NCBI RefSeq assembly: GCF_000577615.1
Contig: NZ_CBXX010000008.1
Location: forward strand, 118,764-182,763
Direction: 5' to 3'
Length of the DNA: 64,000 nt
From: Herbaspirillum sp. RV1423
GTDB taxonomy: Bacteria > Pseudomonadota > Gammaproteobacteria > Burkholderiales > Burkholderiaceae_D
The position numbers and the translations under genes were made by a program. Positions 9,823 through 17,418 of this stretch are shown piece after piece; position 1 is the first letter of the stretch; the number at the start of each line of letters is the position of its first letter. Below the pieces are notes generated by a model. It saw only the letters and a program-made list of their open reading frames with translations, did not search any database and had not been told where the DNA came from.

Positions 9823-10142
9823 CGAAACAACAGAAGCACTTTATATTGACCAGAAATGGGCGGATTTTCGGCCAACCTCAATCGGCCTGAAATCCCCTAC
9901 CTATCTAACTTTGGCGGGCAGTTCTTGTACCAGATTTTCGCTCCTAATCGCACCCCCAAAGCTGGTAAGCATTTTTCCGACTTTATCCTTATCCAGACAT
10001 CTTTTCGTTGCCATTTGGAAAATAAATTCCGTCCGCCCGAGAGCTGCGGGCACTCCGCACAGAAATCAATGAAGTCATAGATTTCGACCACCGAAAATGG
10101 GAGCCGGCATCGCCTCCCATAATCGAGCGACATCAATTCGAT
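9823..10142. other. Non-coding start of the accessory region
   Basis: About 320 bp of A/T-richer DNA directly after the attTn7 position. Short open frames exist on both strands, but none has a convincing start, codon use or recognisable motif. I see no gene here. Confidence 0.5.
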
Positions 10143-10499
10143 TTAATACAACAATTCAACCTCGGCAGGATTGTCACCGGCCTTAACGGTCGCGGCATCA
10201 TCAATGACGCATGACCTTGAGAAGCCACCGCCGTAGTGCACCACGATGACGGAGATATCCGGTGGGAGTTTCCCTACGAACTGGGTGACGGCTACAGCCC
10301 GCTCACTCGCCAAGCTGCCTTGGAGCATCTCGGAAGCCCGAAGCGAGGTGCCCTTGGAGAGGGAGTCGACGCCTGCGAAGCAGAGCCGGAGGTTTATGCG
10401 TGTCCTCCCCAGGGCTGCTTCTGCTTTTCTGGGGCAGCGATGGAGATGACGGCCACACCAAGAAGTGTTGGCAACTGTTCGTCATCGCCCCTAGACATG
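10143..10499 (-). pseudogene. Possible frameshifted remnant of an unknown gene
   Basis: On the minus strand one frame reads MSRGDDEQLPTLLGVAVI... and stops at about 10394 after PWGGHA. Another frame, open from about 10481 to a stop at 10143, carries a similar-looking protein stretch (LRLCFAGVDSLSKGTS, then FVGKLPPDISVIVVHYGGG, ending PAEVELLY). Joined by one frameshift near 10400 they would give about 118 residues. I do not recognise the family. This may be a decayed gene of the accessory region or chance open frames. Confidence 0.3.
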
Positions 10500-10665
10500 G
10501 CAAGGACCTGCCGGCCCGATGTCGGCGGGTTATAAAGTTGCCTGCATATTTCCCGCGATGAAAGATGCATTATCGACCATACCAATATCAATAAATATTG
10601 ACACTCAATTTAAGATACAGTCACCTCTTCAGCAAGGGCCACCGTGCCGCACCAGCACGCGTGGC

Positions 10666-11175
10666 TTATCCAATAAACCCTGCCTTCGCAGCCGCGAGCA
10701 AATCGGAGTAATCGAGATACTTTTCAAGACTGGGACTTCTCAGAATCACCAAAGCGCGCAAGAAAACCGGCACCGAGAATGTGCCGCTTTTAAGTTGCCC
10801 CGCAAGCCTCACCTTAGGAAGCGACATTCCCATCGCGAGCATTTTCTGCAGCAATTCCTCTTGCTGCATCGCAGGACACTCTCCAAGCTCTGCATCCAAA
10901 ACCCTGATAGAACGGGCTTCCCAACCACCTTCTTCCTTAATGGCGGCGCCCCACAGCGCTGGCATCGGAGCTCCGGCCGCAGTCAGTATTTGAAGGAACA
11001 TCGACAGCCTCACCTGCCCCAGGGAGACCCTTCGAGCGAGCGCCTTTTCGCCCTCATCAACCCCATATTCCTTCAGCCTCTTAGAAAGCTCTGCATACCC
11101 AATATCTTTCCGCGCAAGAACTACGCGAATCAAGCGTGCGGTCAGGCTTACCCACTGAGAATTCATTTCACTCAC
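10666..11175 (-). CDS. DUF6471-type protein
   Basis: A 169-residue protein with two similar halves: residues about 8-65 (WVSLTARLIRVVLARKDIGY, then ALARRVSLGQVRLSMFLQIL) and about 120-165. The pattern of tryptophan, short helices and an R-x-S-x-G-x-x-x-x-S/F motif matches the DUF6471 family of small, probably helix-turn-helix-like proteins common on genomic islands. The GTG at 11175 has a good Shine-Dalgarno sequence (AAGGA, 6 nt upstream), better than the ATG at 11166. It is alone on the minus strand inside the Tn7-like region. Function unknown; DNA binding is only a guess from the fold type. Confidence 0.6.
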   Translation of the reverse strand: MSEMNSQWVSLTARLIRVVLARKDIGYAELSKRLKEYGVDEGEKALARRVSLGQVRLSMFLQILTAAGAPMPALWGAAIKEEGGWEARSIRVLDAELGECPAMQQEELLQKMLAMGMSLPKVRLAGQLKSGTFSVPVFLRALVILRSPSLEKYLDYSDLLAAAKAGFIG

Positions 11176-11704
11176 AAAATGTCCTTGAATTTTGGTCCGT
11201 ACCGTCTAAGGTAAACACCAGTATTTGCTGATTTTTGTGATTATATGAAACCGGACAAATCCAGTTGAGCCTTCGGCGCCTAATCGCAATTGGAGTGGGC
11301 TCGCTTCACCACTCTTAGCGAACGACCACCATCAACTTCCATTGCAATCGAATTGGAGAAATAGAGGCACTCACGCCAAAGGGAATCACAGAGAAAAATT
11401 ATATCCAGAATGAGAGCAGCGCAATTTTTTTACTGCGCTTGACCAGGACGGCCGAAAGATGGGTACGACAAATACGCGCCGTTAACTTGCGCACAGCGAG
11501 ACAGTCGGCTATTATCGCCGGCCATTGCTTTGCTTTACGAATGCAAAGCGCGTAGATATGGATTATATACTTAAATATACCATTTAAACGGCAAAAGTGC
11601 AACTTTAAGCTCGCTTTGAATTTCCATTGGCGACACATCCATCAACCATAGGCAGACATCGACATGTAAACAACATCTCGGCACGACCGCGAAAATCAGC
11701 GCGG
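11176..11704. other. Non-coding A/T-rich gap
   Basis: About 530 bp with no convincing gene on either strand. It contains small inverted repeats, for example GCTTTGC at 11527-11533 with its complement at 11543-11549, and AGCGCA...TGCGCT around 11414-11435. These could be parts of promoters or old element ends, but I cannot assign them. Confidence 0.5.
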
Positions 11705-11750
11705 AAAACAAAAAAGACCCGAGAAGGGATGGCAGTCCCTTCAGAGGTCT
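11705..11750 (-). terminator. Strong intrinsic terminator reading leftward
   Basis: On the minus strand a stem AGACC..GAAGGGA (paired arms 11715-11729 and 11736-11750, 6-nt loop) is followed by TTTTTTGTTTT. This is a textbook Rho-independent terminator. No protein gene lies directly upstream of it on this strand, so it suggests a short untranslated RNA coming from the 11770-11830 region. Confidence 0.75.
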
Positions 11751-11798
11751 TCTGTGATTACTACTTGGTACGTCACTAAGACATACGCGCCTACATGT
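11709..11798 (-). ncRNA. Candidate small RNA (about 90 nt), divergent from the tnsC-like operon
   Basis: A minus-strand promoter-like pair, TTGACA (11828-11833) and CAAGAT (11805-11810) with 17-bp spacing, would start transcription near 11798. The strong terminator at 11705-11750 would end it, giving about 90 nt. No open frame with a ribosome-binding site fits inside. The promoter lies within the operator-like palindrome, so the RNA and the rightward operon could be co-regulated. This is inferred from signals only. Confidence 0.4.
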
Positions 11799-11888
11799 AC
11801 GCGCATCTTGTCCTAAGTGACGTGCCGTGTCAATACTTGCGCCCATTTTCTGATGGGAACGGTACTACGTCACTAGGACAAGAAATGC
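11770..11888. promoter_or_regulatory. 54-bp imperfect palindrome plus a third repeat at the operon start
   Basis: The motif ACGTCACT(W)RGACA occurs three times: forward at 11770-11790, inverted at 11801-11823, and forward at 11867-11888. The first two form a long imperfect palindrome centred on TACATGTA (11793-11800). The third overlaps the ribosome-binding site (AGGA) and start codon of the first operon gene at 11885. This arrangement is typical of operators for a regulator acting on both divergent transcripts. The binding protein is not known. Confidence 0.7.
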
Positions 11889-12412
11889 AACAGACTTCTC
11901 GCAACTCGGGCGACGCGCGCGCCTACCCCACACCCAGCCTGCAATCGGAGGCGGTTTTACAGTCGGCTCTCACCTCAGTCGACTCCATCTCGTTCCCCAA
12001 GCCACCCCAACAGGTGGGCCACGTTTCGCCAAAGGAGGCATTAGAGCTGTTCTGCATTGACAATTTCCTGGTCAAAATTGCGCCACCATCGAGTAGCGCC
12101 CATGCGGGTCCAGCGCAACTCGTCTTGGACATAGCTCCGCGACCGGACAGTGAACTCATAGCAAAAGTCCTCCTCGCTGCTCGCAGGAATAACCTGAGAA
12201 GAAAAGCTGAAGCCACAGCGCTACGAAAATATGGCTGTGAGCTCACCAGTCTTGAGCAGCGCTTCATCGTGCCGGCTCCTATCACTAACTACGAGGTGAA
12301 CACGACGGCACTCGCGCAGGCCATCAAACGATGCTACCCACGGACCACTTTCACCACGCGAATTCTGAGAGCGTTCGCCGATACGAACAGCCCTGACTGC
12401 GAAGGACAGTGA
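11885..12412 (+). CDS. Unknown protein, first gene of the tnsC-like/tniQ operon
   Basis: A 175-residue protein starting at the ATG 11885, chosen because AGGA lies 8 nt upstream; a longer frame to 11795 has no such site. The N-terminal 50 residues are rich in Ser, Pro and Gln and look disordered. Residues 55-175 look folded, with a basic helical stretch (AARRNNLRRKAEATALRKYG). I do not recognise a family; it is not a transposase in length or motifs. The stop codon is 1 nt before the ATG of the TnsC-like gene, so the two are translationally coupled, and it is probably a partner protein or regulator of that system. Confidence 0.6.
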   Translation: MQQTSRNSGDARAYPTPSLQSEAVLQSALTSVDSISFPKPPQQVGHVSPKEALELFCIDNFLVKIAPPSSSAHAGPAQLVLDIAPRPDSELIAKVLLAARRNNLRRKAEATALRKYGCELTSLEQRFIVPAPITNYEVNTTALAQAIKRCYPRTTFTTRILRAFADTNSPDCEGQ

Positions 12413-12413
12413 C

Positions 12414-13835
12414 ATGTCCGGAGAAATTGTTGAAACGACCGCGCGAGGCAAAGCAGTCGTCGCGCCTGATAGCGGCCTCACTTCGCTGCTATCGATTGCC
12501 GATTTTCCGTCGAAGGAAATGGCGGAGATGATGCGCACTCCCAAGACCAGTGAGCTTATGAGTCGTCTGGAGCGAATCGCTGTGCCCACGGACGCGGCCA
12601 GCGTTCCTGGGCAACTGACCAAAAATGCTGAGGCTAAGGTCAAGTACAGACGGTCGTACTTCACGACGGCACCAATCCTGGAGTTTGTCTCTGCATTTGG
12701 TGCGTCCGTGCGCGACGCCTATCGCACCAAACAATTCGGAAATCCTGAGTACCGTCGTTACCTATTCGAGACATTGGCACTTCGAGTGGGAGACAAACTG
12801 AAGCCTCTTCCGGCTTGTATTCAGGAGGCCGCTGGAACGAGCTTCGCGGTCGTAGCTCCTGTTCAGTGCGGCAAAGCTGCTCTTGCAACCGCGCTTGAGC
12901 GGTGCTTTCCCAAGCCATTCAAGATTGAGAATCCGCCGCTCGAAGGTCTCTCAGAAATCCTTGTCTATCCGGTTATTCGGCTTAAGTACCCGAGAAATCG
13001 GAAGCTGAATGGACTGCTTAAGGATTTGCGCGCGGCCATTCTGGCGTTCTCCTCTGACGAGAAGACTAAGCGGAGCGCGTTGTCCGAAATGCTCGAGGAC
13101 GAATCTGGCGACATTGCTATTGCGACCTGCATCCTCGTCAATGTGGGCGGCATCATCATTGAGGGCGCTACGGGTCGCAAGCTGGATTACGTGCACACCG
13201 AAGAAATCTTGGAATTCTTGGTGAAGGCGCGTGACGACGCGGGCATTCCGGTGATGTTGATGTGTACTCCTGCTTTCATGCATGGAGTAAATAGCTATGG
13301 CAAGACCTACGCATCCATCTTTGAAGGAATGACGCTTCACTTGGATTCGCTTGAGACATCAGTCCAAAAGGGACTAGCTGCCCAGGGCTCAAAAATCGCC
13401 GAGAGAAAACAACCGGAAAAGCCAGGCGAAGAGAAAGCATTCGTCAAAGAATTTTGGGATAGCGGCCCCTCAACCAAAAGCAAGCGTATGCCTGGTTGGC
13501 TGCCTCAATTTGTCGTCGACTACTGCTACGGCCGTCAAGGATGGATTGCTCAATGCATGGAGCAACTGGAAATCGAGCTCGGCGGTGCTATTGCACCTGA
13601 CAGCTTAGAAAAGGAAATCGTTGAAGCAATATTTGAATATCGCATGAAGGCGATGAAACCGATTCGAAAGGTGCTTGAGGAGCTTGAAACGATTGGCTTC
13701 ATTAACTCCAAGGCCAGATTTCTGAACACGGTGGATTTCCTCCCGGACGAGGTGTTTGAAATGCCGCGGCAAGAAAACTGGTACGCAATCCTCGCGACTG
13801 GGAGACAAATCAAAAATGACGTCATTGACGAATAA
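12414..13835 (+). CDS. TnsC/TniB-like ATPase with degenerate Walker motifs
   Basis: A 473-residue protein. The middle has the order of a TnsC/TniB AAA+ ATPase. A Walker A-like loop at 148-156 (APVQCGKAA) lacks the first Gly and the Thr/Ser after Lys. A Walker B-like strand at 239-247 (CILVNVGGI) has Asn-Val where Asp-Glu is expected. After it comes EFLVKARDDAGIPVMLMCTP (267-286), matching the TnsC segment before sensor 1. In Tn7-like transposons TnsC links the target-selecting TniQ/TnsD to the transposase through ATP-dependent filaments. Here nucleotide hydrolysis is probably lost. The next genes are a 100-residue protein and TniQ, as expected for this family; no tnsA or tnsB is nearby. Family assignment is by pattern and is moderate. 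Confidence 0.62.
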   Translation: MSGEIVETTARGKAVVAPDSGLTSLLSIADFPSKEMAEMMRTPKTSELMSRLERIAVPTDAASVPGQLTKNAEAKVKYRRSYFTTAPILEFVSAFGASVRDAYRTKQFGNPEYRRYLFETLALRVGDKLKPLPACIQEAAGTSFAVVAPVQCGKAALATALERCFPKPFKIENPPLEGLSEILVYPVIRLKYPRNRKLNGLLKDLRAAILAFSSDEKTKRSALSEMLEDESGDIAIATCILVNVGGIIIEGATGRKLDYVHTEEILEFLVKARDDAGIPVMLMCTPAFMHGVNSYGKTYASIFEGMTLHLDSLETSVQKGLAAQGSKIAERKQPEKPGEEKAFVKEFWDSGPSTKSKRMPGWLPQFVVDYCYGRQGWIAQCMEQLEIELGGAIAPDSLEKEIVEAIFEYRMKAMKPIRKVLEELETIGFINSKARFLNTVDFLPDEVFEMPRQENWYAILATGRQIKNDVIDE

Positions 13836-14118
13836 ATTGCTGGAGGGTCATAAGGTGCTGATGGCCAGCAGATGGGGTCGTTACTACCCGGAGATTTGGG
13901 AGGCGGGGAGGAAGAATCCCCGCATCTCTAACCCCTTGATGGTCCTGGGATGGTTAAGCGAGATTGCCGGGTTTAACTCAGATGCGATTGAGCGAGGTAT
14001 AGGTGCGCTGTGCGGATATCTTGCTGCGAATGGTGGTGCTGCCTACGGGCTGACCAGGAATTCCGTGCGGGAATTCGTATGTCGGCATTTTCTGAATGCT
14101 GAAGGAGGCGCTCCATGA
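13816..14118 (+). CDS. Small conserved-looking protein between tnsC-like and tniQ genes
   Basis: A 100-residue protein. I chose the ATG at 13816, which overlaps the end of the TnsC-like gene by 20 nt; its stop overlaps the tniQ start at 14115 by 4 nt. Such tight packing means co-translation and supports a shared role. The sequence is Trp/Gly/Ala-rich with a helical centre (NPLMVLGWLSEIAGFNSDAI). I see no known domain. It could be an adaptor between the ATPase and TniQ, but this is inference from position only. Confidence 0.6.
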   Translation: MTSLTNKLLEGHKVLMASRWGRYYPEIWEAGRKNPRISNPLMVLGWLSEIAGFNSDAIERGIGALCGYLAANGGAAYGLTRNSVREFVCRHFLNAEGGAP

Positions 14119-15263
14119 GCGATGCCCAGACAAAACGAATGTCGGACCTGCTGTTCGTCTCCGGCTTCCCAGAGGGTGAGACCCTGTACAGCTGCCTGCA
14201 TCGGAACTTTGAATACTCGCGCGTTCGTGACTTCCCGGCTGCATTCAAGCGGGCCTTCCACTGCAAGCCTGGCCTGCGGGGGACGCCAACAAACATAGGC
14301 GAGATATATGCTGCTTTCGCCTATAGGTTCCGCTCGTTCGATGAGCTCATTGCGAAGAACACGGAGTATCCGTTGTACCTCAAGGGTCTGCCCGAAGAAA
14401 AGAAGTCGCAGCTGATTGAGCGAATAACAGGGAAGGTTCCTGGGCCGGCCCGGCCTACGCGCCCTCCCCTGCTGTTCGGTTCCAGCAGCGAAACGGCGAA
14501 GTATTGCCCAGAGTGCTCGGAGCAACGACGCTACGACCTCGGTTTTACGTATCAGCACCTACGTGAAAATGCGCCGTACGTGGAATATTGCCCTATTCAT
14601 GGAAAAGAGCTCCGTTCGTCTAACGTGCAACTTCCCCTATATGACCTGTACTGCAAGGAGATGCCAAGCGCCTACCAGCGCGAGCGCTCAATTGTACTTA
14701 GCCAGCGAATCTGGACGTGCTTGGATGGCGACCAGGACAGCAGTCAATTCGAGAAAGCCCAGGTCATCGAAACCTTGCGGCACGCGGGGTGGCTTGGTGA
14801 GAACGGTCGCATGAATCTGGCGCTGTTCATCCAGAGCTTTAGCGCGTTCTTTGCTGGCTCCTTCTCCGATGTTCGAATCGCCCTGCTTTGCCATGAAGAG
14901 AAGCTGGTGCACGACACTATACGTGCGCTGCTTCGGCCCGACCACGGAGTGTTCTGGCTCTGGTGCATCCTTTTCACTTGGTTCGCCAACGAGCGGCCAT
15001 GTGAGAAGGTGCAACAGAGGCGCATCCCATCAGAGAAACCTGTACCACCAACGCCGGAAGAGGTTTCCAGCCAGTTGGCTGTGCATATGTCGTTGAAGGC
15101 CACTGCGGTTGCAATGAATATCCCGGCCTCGGCGTTGACCATCCTCTGCCGACGATACGACCTTCCCATCACTTGGCGCGCCAAGAAGATTGACAAGAAT
15201 CTGACTGAGGCAATCTACAAGGCGTTTATCCGATGTCCCAGAAGGCTCCGTATGCCTGATTGA
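14115..15263 (+). CDS. TniQ-family protein, C-terminus replaced by a deletion junction
   Basis: An open frame of 382 residues. An N-terminal TniQ domain is followed by a zinc-finger unit with YCPEC and YCPIHG cysteine/histidine pairs (about residues 135-175), as in TniQ and TnsD, which recognise transposon target sites. Near the end, HMSLKATAVAMNIPASALTILCRR is an HTH segment, followed by WRAKKIDKNLTEAIYKAF, which in family members leads into another HTH. The frame then leaves the homologous part at about 15230 and ends with about ten residues that are an out-of-frame reading of an OLD nuclease gene. So the protein is probably truncated by a deletion. It shares an operon with the TnsC-like gene. 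Confidence 0.75.
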   Translation: MSDAQTKRMSDLLFVSGFPEGETLYSCLHRNFEYSRVRDFPAAFKRAFHCKPGLRGTPTNIGEIYAAFAYRFRSFDELIAKNTEYPLYLKGLPEEKKSQLIERITGKVPGPARPTRPPLLFGSSSETAKYCPECSEQRRYDLGFTYQHLRENAPYVEYCPIHGKELRSSNVQLPLYDLYCKEMPSAYQRERSIVLSQRIWTCLDGDQDSSQFEKAQVIETLRHAGWLGENGRMNLALFIQSFSAFFAGSFSDVRIALLCHEEKLVHDTIRALLRPDHGVFWLWCILFTWFANERPCEKVQQRRIPSEKPVPPTPEEVSSQLAVHMSLKATAVAMNIPASALTILCRRYDLPITWRAKKIDKNLTEAIYKAFIRCPRRLRMPD

Positions 15264-16071
15264 GGAACCAGAAACTCACCTGCATCCTAAGCTACAGCGC
15301 TATCTCGCGCAGAAAATTGACGAAGTTGCAGAACATCGCCGTCTTCAGATGTTCATGACTACCCACTCGACCGTATTCCAACAATCCAATACTTGGAAGG
15401 GCGTCCCAAAGATTTTTGATGCGACAGGCGCCGACCTGAGAGAGATGAACTGTGCATGGAGCGTCATGGATGCCTTGGGCATCCGGAACTCTGATATCTC
15501 ACAAAGTAATGGAATTATCTGGGTGGAAGGCCCCTCGGATCGGATGTACATCAAGCATTGGCTACATCTTTTCTGTAAGCTCTATCAGAAAACTGAGCCC
15601 AAAGAAAATATTGACTACTCCTTCTGCTTCTATGGTGGAGCCCTTCTCTCACATATGAGTGCGGCCGAGGAGGACTCCCTGATTTCCATGCTAAAGATGA
15701 ACAGAAATATGATTGTGGTAATGGACAGGGACTTCGACTTTTCCTTCAATCCAGACGGTGTGCTTATAGTGCAGAACTCAAGTTCACCAAAAGTACGGAT
15801 ACTCAATGAACTGAAACAGCTTTCTCCGGCTCGCCTAAAAGTATGGATTACAGACGGCTACACAATGGAGTCGTATCTCCCAGCTTCATTTAGAAGCAAA
15901 TACTTCGCGGAAGTCGACGGGCGACTTTTCCTCCACAAGGGGCGCAAGGTTGAAATTGCATCAAAGTATATGAAGCGATATCTAGAGCTTGGTTCGTGCA
16001 CCGAATCAATTGAAGCTCTAACCACGCATATTGAGATGCTACATACAGTCATAAATCAGTGGAACCTATGA
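15232..16071 (+). pseudogene. OLD-family ATPase/nuclease, 5'-truncated remnant
   Basis: The frame that enters at about 15232 reads DVPEGSVCLIEEPETHLHP, the Walker B and D-loop region of AAA15/OLD ATPases, followed by MFMTTHS (H-loop). A TOPRIM nuclease domain follows, with IIWVEGPSDRMYI and VVMDRDFDF supplying its Glu and DxD residues. Everything before Walker B, including Walker A, is missing, and no start codon with a ribosome-binding site exists, although an ATG at 15349 leaves a 240-codon frame. The 5' side is fused to the tniQ gene. OLD nucleases (for example of GajA type) act in phage defence and are common cargo of Tn7-like elements. The gene converges with the TnsD-like gene, overlapping its end by 6 nt. 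Confidence 0.8.
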
Positions 16072-17136
16072 TGCGTATTCCTGATCCGAGTTTTCCTTTT
16101 TCCCAATCTCCCGTATTTTTTCGTTTAGATTCTCCTGAAGGTAGGCGTCCCAGAAACTACCCCAGGTATCAAATAGCCAGCAAATTAGTAAAATATGCCG
16201 TAGTGGATGCGTGCCAGAGCGCGGATTCCGCAATAGTCGGAGCACTAGCCCACCAAACGCGTTTGGGTTTTCTGTAACATTTGAGAAATCTGGTATATGA
16301 GATAGTTCGCCGGCGAACATCGAATATGCCGCGCCAATTTCCGTATTATTTAGCTTCCCGCTATTTGTTAGTAGTCCCCGTTTAGAAAGTGCAGAATGAT
16401 AGGTTTTGACTAGAATCCTTGAGTCAAAATGAAAACCACGCTGCAACGATAGAAGCCGCTCAGCGGTTTGAGAGATCTTGATAGCGGCCGCTAATTCACG
16501 GGAACAGAATTGCCTGCAATCAATTGAAGTTAGGACCTGTTGATTTGGAAGAAGCCAAAGAAATCTTCCAATGCCATTCGATTTCTCACTCGCCATCATC
16601 AACGGCTGCTCATGCGCTAAGCAAATCCATATTCCTGGAAGTTGATGACTCAAATGCCAATACGCCGTGCCGAAATTCTTCTGATCCTCTTCCATGCATT
16701 CAGCACAGGCTTTCAAGGGATGATTGGCACCAAACCGACTGGTAAGTATCCCCAGTTGAAATTTCATCGATCCAATTCCACTGCCAGCCATAGCCAAAAA
16801 CGCGGCCTCCTCATCCACAGCTGAGCGAAATGGAAGATAGAAAGGCAGGAGCGTTCGCTCCCGAATAATATCGTCCGTGGTTCCCAGAAGCCCGCCAGTA
16901 TTCTGCACGAACATATCTATTCGGCTTGGAAAATCATGAGCAGTCCCTTTCTGCGCGTGACCGAATAGCTGTTTGCATGTCGTCGACGCGAGCAGATTCC
17001 CACTGAGCTTGTGGTACCGACTACACATGCTGAAGATGGTCTCGTTCGGGAGCCAGTTCGCAATTCCAGATGTAGGAAATAGATCTATCTGTGAGCGGTC
17101 AAAGGACATGGGATATAAATGGGCCGGAGAGACCAT
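16066..17136 (-). CDS. TniQ/TnsD-family target-selection protein (second copy, opposite strand)
   Basis: A protein of about 356 residues from the ATG at 17136. Start codons at 17109 and 17178 are also possible; I prefer one inside the hairpin at 17144-17172. The N-terminal part has the TniQ/TnsD pattern WLPNETIFSMCSRYHKLSGN, then CKQLFGHAQ and DFPSRID. A zinc-binding region follows with CAECMEEDQKNFGTAYWHLS and a later CLAHEQPL. It is only distantly similar to the TniQ at 14115. It is convergent with the OLD remnant. In Tn7-like elements a TnsD protein binds attTn7 at glmS; this protein is a candidate for that role because the module sits at glmS, but it lacks an obvious long C-terminal DNA-binding part. 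Confidence 0.72.
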   Translation of the reverse strand: MVSPAHLYPMSFDRSQIDLFPTSGIANWLPNETIFSMCSRYHKLSGNLLASTTCKQLFGHAQKGTAHDFPSRIDMFVQNTGGLLGTTDDIIRERTLLPFYLPFRSAVDEEAAFLAMAGSGIGSMKFQLGILTSRFGANHPLKACAECMEEDQKNFGTAYWHLSHQLPGIWICLAHEQPLMMASEKSNGIGRFLWLLPNQQVLTSIDCRQFCSRELAAAIKISQTAERLLSLQRGFHFDSRILVKTYHSALSKRGLLTNSGKLNNTEIGAAYSMFAGELSHIPDFSNVTENPNAFGGLVLRLLRNPRSGTHPLRHILLICWLFDTWGSFWDAYLQENLNEKIREIGKKENSDQEYAS

Positions 17137-17143
17137 TACGGTG

Positions 17144-17172
17144 GCACGACTACGCACCTCACCTAGTCGTGC
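17144..17172. promoter_or_regulatory. Inverted repeat upstream of the TnsD-like gene
   Basis: A perfect 9-bp inverted repeat (GCACGACTA at 17144-17152, its complement at 17164-17172) with an 11-bp spacer lies just upstream of the likely start codon. It could be an operator or a leader hairpin. It is not the same motif as the repeats at 11770-11888. Confidence 0.5.
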
Positions 17173-17293
17173 GCGCAACCTCTCGCGCTGCTATGGGATT
17201 CTGCCTCATATCCCTTAGCAGACTATAGGCAAAACAGGACGTTTATGCTCGATAAATTCCCGCTATAATTGCGCCGATCGCATTCGGAGAGGG

Positions 17294-17418
17294 ATTGTCT
17301 CGGACTATACGAAACGGCAGATTTAGCGGCGGCCATATTGGCCTGTTTGTCTCAGACTTTAGCTTGCCCATTAGAGTCGGAAATGTCGGAAATACCGACA
17401 TATTTGTCTCAGACTTTA
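17294..17418. repeat. Three iterated 16-bp repeats, resembling a Tn7-type transposon end
   Basis: TTTGTCTCAGACTTTA occurs exactly at 17346-17361 and 17403-17418, and a diverged copy (ATTGTCTCGGACTATA, 3 differences) lies at 17294-17309. Spacing is 52 and 57 bp, all in one orientation. Between the last two lie a 9-bp tandem (GTCGGAAAT twice, 17376-17393) and a perfect inverted repeat ATGTCGG-5-CCGACAT (17383-17401). Multiple spaced copies of a 15-25-bp site in one direction are what TnsB/TniA binding arrays look like at ends of Tn7/Tn5053-type elements. The location, next to tniQ genes, supports this reading. Confidence 0.65.

Noticed and set aside
10519..11214. A 231-codon open frame on the plus strand
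   Set aside because: It is the shadow of the DUF6471 gene on the minus strand and reads as His/Arg/Pro-rich low-quality protein.
11770..11888. Repeats considered as a CRISPR array
   Set aside because: Only three copies, one inverted, with unequal spacing and no cas genes; they fit operator sites better.
17294..17418. Repeats considered as a CRISPR array
   Set aside because: Three copies, one diverged, spacers of 36-41 bp but no cas genes and a palindrome inside a spacer; a transposon-end array fits better.
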